Part shown: piece after piece, positions 8,395-16,951 of the stretch
How positions within the stretch are numbered: the stretch's first letter is position 1
Layout: every line of letters begins with the position of its first letter
Origin: Lichenicola sp964247755
GTDB taxonomy: Bacteria > Pseudomonadota > Alphaproteobacteria > Acetobacterales > Acetobacteraceae
DNA: 64,000 nucleotides
Direction: 5' to 3'
Assembly (NCBI GenBank): GCA_964247755.1
Contig: CAXTVX010000011.1
Location: forward strand, 7,313 to 71,312
The notes under the pieces: generated by a model
What the model was told of the DNA's origin: nothing
The model's input: the letters and a program-made list of their open reading frames with translations, nothing else
Database searches by the model: none
Position numbers and translations under genes: made by a program

Positions 8395-9907
8395 CGATCG
8401 CCTCCGCGAGGATGGTTTCCCCGTCGGCTGCGTGCCCCTCGTGGGTTGCGACCAGCGCGCCGCGCCGGAACACGTGCAGCCGATCGCTCAGGTCGTACAC
8501 CTCCGGCAGGTAGCTGGAGATCAGGATGATCCCGGCTCCGCGCCGGAGCAGGTTGGCGAACACCTTGTAGATCTCGGCCTTGGTGCCGACGTCGACCCCC
8601 ACCGTGGGCTCGTCGAAGATGAACAGCTCGGCGCCGTGGTTGAGCCACTTGCCGACCACGATCTTCTGCTGGTTGCCGCCCGACAGCGTCGCCGCCGCCA
8701 CCGCCGCCGACGGGGCGACGATGCGCAGCTCCGCGATCTGCCGCCCGGCATCCCGCCGCTCCCGCTCGCGGTCCACCAGGCCGAACCGGCGGCTGATGCG
8801 CTCGAACACCGGCAGGTTGAGGTTGAAGCCGACCGGCAGGTTCAGGCACAGCCCCTGGTCGCGCCGGCTTTCCGGCACCAGCGCGATGCCGTGCGCGATC
8901 GCGGCACGCTCGTCGCGGATCGTCACCGCCTCGCCGCGCAGCCTTACCGACCCCGCGCTGTGCGCGGTGCGGCCGAACAGGGCACGCACGAACTCGCTGC
9001 GGCCGGCGCCGATCAGGCCATACAGCCCGACGATCTCGCCGCGCCGCACGGTGAGCGAGACGTCCTGGAAGCCGGGCCCGCTCAGCCCCTCGACGTCGAG
9101 CAGCACCTCGCCGATCGGCACCTGCTCCTTGTGGTGTACCTCCTCGATCGAGCGCGCCACCATGTCGCGGATCAGCGCGCGCTCGTCGGTCTCCACCACC
9201 ACCCGGGTCGCCACCTTCTGCCCGTCGCGCAGCACCGAGACGCGGTCGGCGAGCTGGAATATCTCCTCCAGCCGGTGGCTGATGTAGACGATCGTCACCC
9301 CCTCGCCGTTCAGCCGACGGATCAGCCGGAACAGCTTGTCGGTGTCCTGCCGGGTGAGATAGCCGGTGGGCTCGTCGAAGATCAGGAACCGCACCCCGCG
9401 CGCCGCCGCACGCGCGGTGGCCACCAGCTGCTGCCGCCCGATGGTGAGGTCGGACAGGATCGCGTCGGCCGGGATGTCGAAGCCGAGATCGTCGAGCAGC
9501 ACGCGCGCATCCGCTACCATGCGCCGGTGCTGCAGCAGGCCGCCGCGCGTGCGCTCGTCGCCGAGAAAGATGTTGGCCGCGACCGTGAGGTGCGGGCACA
9601 GCACCACCTCCTGGTGCACCGCGTTGATGCCGAGCGCGATCGCCTCCAGCGGCGAGGCGAGCGCCACCTCGCGCCCCTCCCACAGGATCGTGCCGCCGCT
9701 GCGCTGGTGCACGCCGGTGAGGATCTTGATCAGGGTGGACTTGCCGGCGCCGTTCTCGCCGACGATGGCGTGGATCTCCCCGGCCCGGAAGTCCAGGTCC
9801 ACCGCGCGCAGCGCGTGCGTGCCGACGAAGCGCTTGTCGACAGCACGCAGCGCCATGACCGGCGCCGCGTCGGGACCCGGCATCGCCGACGCGGCGGCCT
9901 CGTTCAC
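8387..9907 (-). CDS. CUT2-family sugar ABC transporter ATP-binding protein (RbsA-like)
   Basis: Double-domain ATPase, 506 aa, the usual length for RbsA/MglA/XylG. In the first half, Walker A GENGAGKST is at residues 50-58, a degenerate signature is seen near LTIGRQQLVATARA, and the Walker B segment is FLIFDEPTGYL. In the second half, the P-loop is the degenerate GLIGAGRSE normal for this family, with LSGGNQQKIVVGKWL and FIFDEPTVGVDVGTK intact. It energises import of a monosaccharide with the adjacent permease and binding protein. Its start overlaps the binding-protein stop (ATGA), indicating translational coupling. Confidence 0.95.
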   Translation of the reverse strand: MNEAAASAMPGPDAAPVMALRAVDKRFVGTHALRAVDLDFRAGEIHAIVGENGAGKSTLIKILTGVHQRSGGTILWEGREVALASPLEAIALGINAVHQEVVLCPHLTVAANIFLGDERTRGGLLQHRRMVADARVLLDDLGFDIPADAILSDLTIGRQQLVATARAAARGVRFLIFDEPTGYLTRQDTDKLFRLIRRLNGEGVTIVYISHRLEEIFQLADRVSVLRDGQKVATRVVVETDERALIRDMVARSIEEVHHKEQVPIGEVLLDVEGLSGPGFQDVSLTVRRGEIVGLYGLIGAGRSEFVRALFGRTAHSAGSVRLRGEAVTIRDERAAIAHGIALVPESRRDQGLCLNLPVGFNLNLPVFERISRRFGLVDRERERRDAGRQIAELRIVAPSAAVAAATLSGGNQQKIVVGKWLNHGAELFIFDEPTVGVDVGTKAEIYKVFANLLRRGAGIILISSYLPEVYDLSDRLHVFRRGALVATHEGHAADGETILAEAIGV

Positions 9908-10857
9908 TGCAGCGCCGGGTTGAGCAGCGCCTGCGACGTGGGCGTGTCCATGTTGGCCGCGGTGATCGCGGTGACGCCGGTGTCGATCTGCTTGGGCACA
10001 TCCTTGCCGTGTGCTGCGGCGTCGGCGATCTTGATACCCTGGTAGCCCATGCGGAACGGGTTCTGCACCACCAGGGCGGCGATCACGCCGTCATGCAGCG
10101 ACTGCACCAGGTTCTTGTCGCTGTCGAAACCGACCAGCGCCACCGACTTGGTCTTGTTCGCCTCCGCCAGCGCCTGCGAGGCGCCCTGCACCATCTGCAG
10201 GTTGCTGGCGAACACGCCGACCAGCTTCGGATGCGCGGTCAGCAGGTCGGACATGATGTTCAGCCCGGTCGTGGCCTGCCCGTCGGCGATCCGGTTGGCG
10301 ATCAGCGTGAGGCCGGGATACTTCGCCAGCTCCTCGCGGAAGCCCTGCGCCCGCTGGTCGAGCGAGCCCACGCCGGGCAGCGAGGTGATCACGGCCACGT
10401 CGCCGGTGTCGGCGCCGGTCTTGGTCTTTACCGCCGCTGCCAGCGCGTCGGCCGCGACCCGGCCGCCCTGCACGTTGTCGGTGCTGAGGAAGGACAGGAA
10501 CGCCTTGCTGTCGGCCGCCGAGTCGATGCCGATGATCTTGGTCTGCTCGGCGGCCGCGGTGATCGGCGGCCCGAGGGCGGCGTACTGCGTCGGCGCGATC
10601 ACCACCGCGGCGGGACTTCCCGACACGGCGTTCTCGAGCGCCGTGACCTGCCCGGAGATGTCGGCCTCGCTCTGCGCGCCGAGCTCGGGCACCTTGATGT
10701 GCAGCTCCGTTCCCGCCTTGCGCGCACCGGCGATCACCGTCTGCCAGTATTGCGAGGTGGTGTCCTTGACGATGATCGGGATGGTCTCGGCCCGAGCGGT
10801 GCCGATCGCGGCGCTGGCAAGCAACAGGGTAGCAACGATCGGCGTGGTTCTGATCAT
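9904..10857 (-). CDS. CUT2-family periplasmic sugar-binding protein (RbsB-like)
   Basis: A 317-aa periplasmic binding protein of the Peripla_BP_4 type. The start at 10857 gives a clean signal peptide (MIRTTPIVATLLLASAAIGTARA, cleavage before ETIPIIVKD). The ISGQVTALENAVSGSPAAVVIAPTQY and DKNLVQSLHDGVIAALVVQNPFRMGY segments are typical of RbsB relatives. The sequence departs from ribose binders in several ligand loops (for example VIAPTQYAALG), so the substrate may be another sugar or a polyol. It is first in the transporter operon and divergent from the RbsD/FucU gene. Confidence 0.93.
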   Translation of the reverse strand: MIRTTPIVATLLLASAAIGTARAETIPIIVKDTTSQYWQTVIAGARKAGTELHIKVPELGAQSEADISGQVTALENAVSGSPAAVVIAPTQYAALGPPITAAAEQTKIIGIDSAADSKAFLSFLSTDNVQGGRVAADALAAAVKTKTGADTGDVAVITSLPGVGSLDQRAQGFREELAKYPGLTLIANRIADGQATTGLNIMSDLLTAHPKLVGVFASNLQMVQGASQALAEANKTKSVALVGFDSDKNLVQSLHDGVIAALVVQNPFRMGYQGIKIADAAAHGKDVPKQIDTGVTAITAANMDTPTSQALLNPALQ

Positions 10858-11195
10858 GACCGTTCCTTCGTCTCCCCGGACGTTCCTCTGACGGGAAGCG
10901 TTTCGGCCTCGACAGGTTGGGCGCCTCAACTCGCCCAGGTCAAGGCACGATCCGGACGCATGACGCCGGCATCAGGCACCGGACGTCGACCGGTGCTGCG
11001 GGAGCGGACGGGGCAGGATCGAACCTCCGGCGCGATCAGCGCCACGCGCGCCGGGAGCCTCGGCGGCTGGTGGTGTCAGCCATCGCCACCCATGGCCCGC
11101 GACCTTGCGGCCGCGGGCAGGATGCTCGATGGTCCGGGCACCGGTCAGGACGTCGGTCTCCCTCCGACCGCCCCGGTCGATCGAGGAGACGCGGC
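10858..11195. promoter_or_regulatory. Divergent intergenic region of the sugar-uptake locus
   Basis: About 340 bp between the sugar-binding protein gene (leftward) and the mutarotase gene (rightward). It must hold promoters for both. No clear -35/-10 pair or long palindrome stands out in this GC-rich sequence, and no LacI- or DeoR-type regulator gene is adjacent. Frames crossing it look like noise. Just before the mutarotase start, GAGGAGA is a good ribosome site. Confidence 0.5.
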
Positions 11196-11630
11196 ATGTT
11201 GCGCGGCATCCACCCGTTGCTTACGCCCGATCTGCTGCATGCGCTCGCCGCCATGGGCCATGGCGACCGGATCGCGCTGGTGGACGCGAACTATCCGGCC
11301 GCCGCGGGCGCCCGTCGCCTGATCGCGCTGCCCGGGCTGGACGCGTCCGCGGTGCTGCGCGCCGTGCTCACGGTGCTGCCGATCGACACCTTCGTTCCCG
11401 ATCCGACCCTGACCATGAACGTGGTCGGCAACGCCGCCGAGGTTCCCGAGGCGGTGGCCGAGTTCTCGGCCGCGCTGACGGCCTGCGGCGCACCCGTTCC
11501 CCAGGGCGTCGACCGGCACCGCTTCTACGAGCTCGCCGCCGCCTCGTTCGCGATCGTGCAGACCGGCGAGCGTCGGCTCTACGGGAACATCATCCTCACC
11601 AAGGGGGTGGTTCATCCTGATGAGGGATAG
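11196..11630 (+). CDS. RbsD/FucU family sugar mutarotase
   Basis: A 144-aa cytoplasmic mutarotase that interconverts sugar anomers so that the imported sugar can be phosphorylated or oxidised. The N-terminus MLRGIHPLLTPDLLHALAAMGHGDRIALVDANYPA matches the family core, with the catalytic His region GHGD and the binding Asp/Asn of VDANYP. The C-terminal YGNIILTKGVV corresponds to the FucU YxNxxLxKGV ending, so it is closer to FucU than to RbsD. The start at 11196 follows GAGGAGA with six-base spacing. Divergent location next to the CUT2 operon supports a joint sugar-uptake role. Confidence 0.92.
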   Translation: MLRGIHPLLTPDLLHALAAMGHGDRIALVDANYPAAAGARRLIALPGLDASAVLRAVLTVLPIDTFVPDPTLTMNVVGNAAEVPEAVAEFSAALTACGAPVPQGVDRHRFYELAAASFAIVQTGERRLYGNIILTKGVVHPDEG

Positions 11631-12189
11631 CGGGCACGGTGCCGGAGCAGGCGATTCCGTGAACCCGGCCCGACGGCGGATCTGGACCATGACCGGCACC
11701 TCCGCACGCCGCGTCCGCCGTTTGGTCTGAAACCAGGAAGGCGGCACGGGCTGCCGGAAACGAATCGCCCCTGCTGCCCCTTCGCGCCGCCCCTGGCGGC
11801 CTGACTGGGACGACGCCTGCCGGCAGCAGGTCTGGGGCGACCGGGTGTCGAGCCGCAAGTTCCGCCGCGCACCGGCCTGGCGATCTCATGAGGCCAGCAT
11901 CCACGTCAGCGTCGGACACCGCCGCCAACACCCCGAGCTGGCCATCGGCTTGGCAGGCGCTGGCAGATGCCTTGCCACGCCGCTTCTGGCCGAAGACGAA
12001 CCAGGGCCGACCGGCAGGCTGCCGGAAGTCGGCACCAAGTATTTGCATCGTTAAATTATCGTTTTTTGATCCCACCGTTAATAAAACGTTCTGCCTGCAT
12101 TTACATCTTAAAGGCGAGTAACACTCAGTGTATGTAACCTCAGGTTGTTAACACTCACAGGATGTGAGACCACACAAAGGTTCAGCACC
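11631..12189. promoter_or_regulatory. Intergenic region with AT-rich leader of the repeat protein
   Basis: Bases 11631-12040 are GC-rich and hold no convincing gene. From ~12045 the composition drops sharply, with runs such as TCGTTTTTTG and TTAATAAAACG, and this lasts to the gene start at 12190. Within it, TAACACTCA occurs at 12119-12127 and 12149-12157, exactly 30 bp apart, with a related TAACCTCA at 12135-12142 between them. These evenly spaced boxes look like a binding-site array or leader element. A ribosome site AAAGG lies at 12176-12180. Confidence 0.55.
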
Positions 12190-13500
12190 GTGATCAACGC
12201 AACACAGCTTCTGTTCGGTCAGCAGGGTTTCACCGTCGGTTCCCTTGCCGACGGCGTCTACGGGATCAACGAGGTCGCCGGCCTGTTCGGCAGCGCCGAC
12301 GTCCTGACCGGCGGCGACGAGAACTTCGCCGTCGGCGGCATCACCAGCAACAGCATCGTCACGCTCGGCAACGGTGCCGATGCCGTCGGGCTGGTCGGCA
12401 ACGACAACATCGTCACCCTGGGCGCCGTGCAGACGGCGTCCGTCACCGGTGCCAGCGGCGACAGCGCCATCGCCGGCCTGCTGGGCATCGGGGGCACCGC
12501 CGACCTCGCGCTGCTGGACGGCACCGGCAACTCCCTCACCGTGGCCGGCGCCATCGACGCCGCCCTGATTGGCACCAACAACTCGATGAGCTTCGGCGAC
12601 CCGAGCTTCGCGTCGTCGACCGACACCGGCGCCGCCGCGGGCCTGGTCAACGTCGAGCTGTTCGGCACCGGCGACCACATCGTCCAGGCCGCCGACGCCG
12701 CCTCCGGCCGCAGCAGCGCGCAGGCCAACATCTGGGGCGGCTCGGGCAGCAACTATGTCGACGTGGTCGGGAACTCCACCATCACCCTCGACGGCAAGCA
12801 GAACACGGTCATCGCCGGCGGCGGCACCACCAGCGGCAGCCATTTCGACATCACCGCCGGCAGCGGCCAGGACTACGTCACGCTGCTGAACAACCTCGAC
12901 AACAGCGGCAACCTCGTCGCCAACAGCGACGTCGTGCATCTCGCCGGCACCGGCAACCAGGTCACCGGCGGCAGCGACGCCACCATCACCGGCGGGTCCG
13001 GCGCCGCCACGCTGACGCTCGGCACCGGCAACGGGGGACCGCTCGGCACCTTCGACGTGAACCTGGGCGGCACCAGCAACAGCGTCACGCTGCAGAACTC
13101 GGTTTCCCTCGCCCTGAACGCCGGCACCGGTTCGGACACCGTGAACCTGCTCGACTCCAGCGGCAACCTCGTCTTCCGCGGTTCCAACAACATGCTGTTC
13201 ATCGGCGGCGGCAGCGCGCCAGGACCGATCACGGTGAACGACCAGTCCAGCGGCCTGCACATCGACGTCGCGGACACGCTGTCGGCGCCGCTCACCATCA
13301 CCGGCGCCGACAAGTCGCTGCTGATCGACTTCGCTCCTGGCGCCAGCAGCCTCGGCAGCGCTGCGCAGATCACCCAGCACCTGCACGCCGACGGCGCTGG
13401 CGGCATGATCCTGTCGGCCGGCACCCGCACCGACAGCCCAACGCTGATCCACTTCGTCGGCGACAACCACGTCAGCGCCGCCAACTTCACGTTCGGCTAG
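12190..13500 (+). CDS. Asn/Gly/Thr-rich beta-repeat protein, possibly cell-surface
   Basis: A 436-aa protein built of irregular 10-14-residue beta-strand units with turns such as GTGN, GSGSN and GNSTI, for example LDGTGNSLTVAG, LFGTGDHIVQA, LAGTGNQVTGG and LGTGNGGPLG. This pattern suggests a beta-helix or beta-roll surface protein. True RTX nonapeptides (GGxGxDxUx) are absent, and there is no Sec signal. The GTG start at 12190 is chosen because AAAGG lies nine bases upstream; an in-frame TTG at 12145 is possible. It is convergent with the exopolysaccharide operon and may encode a matrix protein, but that is inference. No secretion genes for it are visible here. Confidence 0.75.
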   Translation: MINATQLLFGQQGFTVGSLADGVYGINEVAGLFGSADVLTGGDENFAVGGITSNSIVTLGNGADAVGLVGNDNIVTLGAVQTASVTGASGDSAIAGLLGIGGTADLALLDGTGNSLTVAGAIDAALIGTNNSMSFGDPSFASSTDTGAAAGLVNVELFGTGDHIVQAADAASGRSSAQANIWGGSGSNYVDVVGNSTITLDGKQNTVIAGGGTTSGSHFDITAGSGQDYVTLLNNLDNSGNLVANSDVVHLAGTGNQVTGGSDATITGGSGAATLTLGTGNGGPLGTFDVNLGGTSNSVTLQNSVSLALNAGTGSDTVNLLDSSGNLVFRGSNNMLFIGGGSAPGPITVNDQSSGLHIDVADTLSAPLTITGADKSLLIDFAPGASSLGSAAQITQHLHADGAGGMILSAGTRTDSPTLIHFVGDNHVSAANFTFG

Positions 13501-13597
13501 ACCCGGGCGGCATCAGGTCTCGCGCACGCTCCGACATGGGCCTGCACGGGTGGCAGACAGAACGGCTGCCGCCCGGTGCCGAAGGCTCCGGGGGCGG

Positions 13598-14929
13598 TCA
13601 GGCCTGCGCCCACGCCGTGGTCGACTGGCGACCCGGAACGGAGGCATCACCTCTTCCGCGCCCGACAGGAGTGCCTTCGCGTCGTGCAGCATCGCTGCGC
13701 GCATAGACCCAGACCACGGGAAGCAGAAGGCTTCCCGGCGAGAACGGATCCAGGAAGTCGAGCTCGACCCCGACCCTGATGGCATAGAAGACGACCAGCG
13801 CGCCCAGGAACGCCGTGCCGGAGTCCGGCCGGACAAGGCATGAACGCAACGACGAGGCGGCGGTGGCAAGCAGGGAGAACGCCACGATCGCGACGCCCAG
13901 CCTGCCGAGCTCGACCGCACTCTCGTAGTAAAGGTTGTGGAAGTGGAAGCCGACGCGGCTCTCGATCTGCGCGAAGCGCCACAGCCCCTCCGCTTCGACA
14001 TGGCCCTGGACCCAGAACGCCTGGTAGCCGACGCCGAGCAGCGGACGCATGCCGATGTAGTCCCGCGCCCGCGACCACAGGAAGGTGCGGCCGGTCAGGC
14101 TCGTGTCCTTGCCGGCTGCCGCCAGGACCGAGGACAGGTCGAAGCCCTGCTGCAGCGCGAGCAGCAGCAGGCCGCCCATCCCGGCAGCCAGGATCGCGGC
14201 CAGCGGGACCAGGAGGTTGCGCTGTCGTGGCGCGACGCGCGACAGGGCCGCGACCGAGACTGCCGTCACCATCGCGCCGCCACCCGCCAGCAGCGCGCCG
14301 AGCGAATGCGCCTTGACCAGCATGACCGGATCGAGCGCCAGCCCCAGCAGTGCCAGCAGGCGGAGCAAACGCGGCTGCCTGCCGTCGGTGACCACCGACA
14401 CGCTGCTGATCATGGACAGGCAGACGAAGTTCGCCAGGTTGTTCTTGCTGCCGAACACGCCGATCAGCGCGATCTCGCCGGTGGTTCCGACCGGCGCGGT
14501 GGTGCGTGTCACCGCACTCAGCACCACGCCCACGAGCAGCGCGCACATCAGCGACGAGATCAGGCTGCGCGGGCCCTGCGCGCGCGCGGACACGATCGCC
14601 ACCGCGGTGAACACCAGGAACTCGGTGCCGAGCTTGATCGAGATGGCCGGCTCGATCGACCAGACGGTGGACAGCACGGCGAACAGCGGCAGCAGCCACG
14701 GCAGGCGGTACTCCTCCAGCCAGACCAGGCAGCGGCCGGGCCAGGCGGCGATGTAGGCAGCCCAGGTGCCGACGCACAGCGCCATGGCCAGGGTGCCGTA
14801 GCGCGTCTCCAGCACGAAGCCGGTGAGCGACACGAAGGACAGCCACCAGACCGGATCCGCCGGCCGCGCCGCCGCACCGGGCAGTGCCAGGACCGCCCCG
14901 GCGGGCAGTCCGAGGCTCGGCAGCGGCAC
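13598..14929 (-). CDS. O-antigen ligase/polymerase family protein (Wzy-like)
   Basis: Polytopic membrane protein, 443 aa, with about 10-12 hydrophobic spans. The periplasmic loop carries the O-antigen ligase (Wzy_C) signatures GRTFLWSRARDYI, LLGVGYQAFW and the HFHNLYYESAVELG segment with its conserved His. Members either polymerise repeat units or transfer polymer to an acceptor. In this operon, with a flippase and co-polymerase but no other polymerase candidate, polymerase is the likely role. The GTG start at 14929 lies three bases after the stop of the Wzc-like gene. The C-terminus is a charged cytoplasmic tail. It is the last gene of the operon. Confidence 0.9.
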   Translation of the reverse strand: MPLPSLGLPAGAVLALPGAAARPADPVWWLSFVSLTGFVLETRYGTLAMALCVGTWAAYIAAWPGRCLVWLEEYRLPWLLPLFAVLSTVWSIEPAISIKLGTEFLVFTAVAIVSARAQGPRSLISSLMCALLVGVVLSAVTRTTAPVGTTGEIALIGVFGSKNNLANFVCLSMISSVSVVTDGRQPRLLRLLALLGLALDPVMLVKAHSLGALLAGGGAMVTAVSVAALSRVAPRQRNLLVPLAAILAAGMGGLLLLALQQGFDLSSVLAAAGKDTSLTGRTFLWSRARDYIGMRPLLGVGYQAFWVQGHVEAEGLWRFAQIESRVGFHFHNLYYESAVELGRLGVAIVAFSLLATAASSLRSCLVRPDSGTAFLGALVVFYAIRVGVELDFLDPFSPGSLLLPVVWVYARSDAARREGTPVGRGRGDASVPGRQSTTAWAQA

Positions 14930-14932
14930 CCC

Positions 14933-16951
14933 CTAGCTGTCCAGGCGGACGCGGTTCAGCACGACGCCGGCAAGATGGCGGCGGTCGACGCCGGCGGAGC
15001 GAAGCGCGTCCAGCAACGTCGACGGCTCCAGGCGCCCCGCGGGCAGCACCAGGGCGAGATGCTCGATGTCGGGAAACAGCATGTGCGCCTCCGCCGGCCG
15101 GTCGAGCGGCGGAAGGTCGATCACCACGAACTCGTGCTCGCGTCGGAGAAGATCGAGCTGCTCGCGGATCTGCCGCTGCGTGCCCGACGAGTCGGACAGG
15201 GCGAGCAGGCAGCTCTGGTAGCCGGACGCGCCGAGCGACCGGACCAGGCCGGCGGCGACGCTGCTCGTCCCTGCCCCCGCCATCGCGCCGACCAGGCCGA
15301 TCAGCCTGCACCGGCTGGACTGGCCCTGTTGCTGCAGGCGCAGCTGGAGGGTGCGGATCCCGAGGCCGAACCCTTCCTCGGCCGCGTCCGCGACCGGTCT
15401 CCCGGCACCACCGGCCGCGTCGGCGTCGGCACGGCGGACCCGGCCGGACAGGCGAACCCGTGGAGCGTCCCGCTCCGGCAGCACGGCCAGGCAGGACAGC
15501 CCGGTCTCGGCCAGAAGCCCGGACGCGTCGCGCAGCCGACGGTCGAGCGCGTCGCGCAGCAGGCCGACGGCGAACCCGATCCCCAGGCCCCCGACGAGGG
15601 AGCCGGCGAGGATCAGCTTGCCCTGCGGCCTGCTCTTGGCCAGCGGCGGCCTGGCCTCGGTCACCACGCGGGCATCCGCGATCGGGAACGCCTCGCTCTG
15701 CGCCGTCTGCAACGCGCGCTGCAGGAACGCGGTGTAGAGCGAGCGATAGGTGTCGGCGGCGCTCTGCAGCGACCGCAGCGTCGCGCGCGCGGTGTCGGTC
15801 GAGGCCGACTGCATGACCAGCCGGTCGAGCTGCCCCTGGATCGCCGCCTGCCCGGCGCGCGCCACCGCGAGGTCGCTTTCGGCGGCCTGCTCGATCCGGC
15901 GGCCCTCGCTGTCGATCGACGCCTGGAGCTGGACCATCTCCCTGCGCAGCTGCACCACCGCGCCGTTGCCGCCGCCGTAGCGGGCGGACCATTCCGCGAC
16001 ACGCTGCGCGTCGGTGAGGTAGTGCTCGCGCAGCCCGTCGATCACCGGGCTCTTGAGCACGTCCGAGACGGCGATCTCGGTCCTGCTGCCAGGCCTCGTC
16101 ATCTGGCGCACCCGGTCCAGCCGGGCCGCCGCCTCGGCGGTGCGGCCACGCGCGGCGATCAGCTGGCTGTTCAGCTCGATGAGCTGCTGCTCGCTCAGCA
16201 GCCCGCGCCCGGTATCGACGATGCCGCTCCGGGACTTGAACAGCTGCACCTGCTGGTCCGCCTTGAGCGCTTTGTCCTGCAGCGCGGCCAGCCGCGCCTC
16301 CTGCCAGTCCGCCGCCTGCCGCGCCGAGGCGTCGCGCACCGCGATCTGGTCGGCGAGGTAGGCGTGCATCAGCCCGTTGGCGAGCCGCGCCGCCAGCGCC
16401 GGCGTGGTCGCGGTGGCGTCGATCTCGATGACATAGGTCAGGCCGATCCGGTGCGGCGACACCATGCCCAGGAACTGCTGGACCAGGCGGTCCTGCTGCG
16501 CGGTCGGCGCATCCGCGCCGCCTCCCCGCGACCCGGCCGGCACGCGCAGCAGCGACGCCAGCCTGGACAGCACCGAGGGCCTGCCGGCGAAGGCCGGATC
16601 GGTGCCGAGCTTCAGGTCGGCCACCACCTTGCGCGCCAGGCCGGGCGAACGCAGCACCTCGACCTCGCTCTCGGTCAGCGCGTTCTCGATCTGCGCGTCC
16701 GACACCGCGGCGTGCTGCTGCAGCAGGTCCGCCTGCTTGGCGTCGATCATCAGCGTCGCGGTCGCGGTGAAGCGCGGCGTCGCCGTGAGGAGGTAGCACA
16801 GCGCCAGCAGCACCATCGCCGCCAGGCAGGCGAGCAGCAGCATCCGGTGGCGCCGCAGGAAGCCGGCCAGCTCGCCGATCCAGGCGAACGGACGCTGAGG
16901 GGCAACGCCCGAGGCCAGGAAGACGGGTTCGTGCGGCAGGGGGGAGTTCAT
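14933..16951 (-). CDS. Wzc/ExoP-like polysaccharide co-polymerase with degenerate BY-kinase domain
   Basis: A 672-aa inner-membrane protein controlling polymer length and export. It has TM1 at ~37-55 and a Wzz-type periplasmic domain with a long coiled coil (~200-420). TM2 is at ~444-465, followed by a cytoplasmic kinase-like domain. That domain is unusual. Its P-loop reads GAMAGAGTSS (~553-562) with no lysine. The Walker A' Asp is replaced (CLLALSDSS). Only the Walker B-like VVIDLPP is kept, and there is no tyrosine-rich tail. Autophosphorylation therefore seems unlikely. ATG at 16951 overlaps the upstream stop (ATGA). A longer upstream frame reads into the previous gene and is not used. Confidence 0.9.
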   Translation of the reverse strand: MNSPLPHEPVFLASGVAPQRPFAWIGELAGFLRRHRMLLLACLAAMVLLALCYLLTATPRFTATATLMIDAKQADLLQQHAAVSDAQIENALTESEVEVLRSPGLARKVVADLKLGTDPAFAGRPSVLSRLASLLRVPAGSRGGGADAPTAQQDRLVQQFLGMVSPHRIGLTYVIEIDATATTPALAARLANGLMHAYLADQIAVRDASARQAADWQEARLAALQDKALKADQQVQLFKSRSGIVDTGRGLLSEQQLIELNSQLIAARGRTAEAAARLDRVRQMTRPGSRTEIAVSDVLKSPVIDGLREHYLTDAQRVAEWSARYGGGNGAVVQLRREMVQLQASIDSEGRRIEQAAESDLAVARAGQAAIQGQLDRLVMQSASTDTARATLRSLQSAADTYRSLYTAFLQRALQTAQSEAFPIADARVVTEARPPLAKSRPQGKLILAGSLVGGLGIGFAVGLLRDALDRRLRDASGLLAETGLSCLAVLPERDAPRVRLSGRVRRADADAAGGAGRPVADAAEEGFGLGIRTLQLRLQQQGQSSRCRLIGLVGAMAGAGTSSVAAGLVRSLGASGYQSCLLALSDSSGTQRQIREQLDLLRREHEFVVIDLPPLDRPAEAHMLFPDIEHLALVLPAGRLEPSTLLDALRSAGVDRRHLAGVVLNRVRLDS

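Noticed and set aside
7847..10045. A 732-codon open frame on the plus strand
   Set aside because: Antisense to three well-supported ABC transporter genes.
11888..12121. A 77-codon frame (MRPASTSASD...) before the repeat protein
   Set aside because: No ribosome site and it runs into the AT-rich leader; at most a remnant of a dispersed repeat, which cannot be supported from this window.
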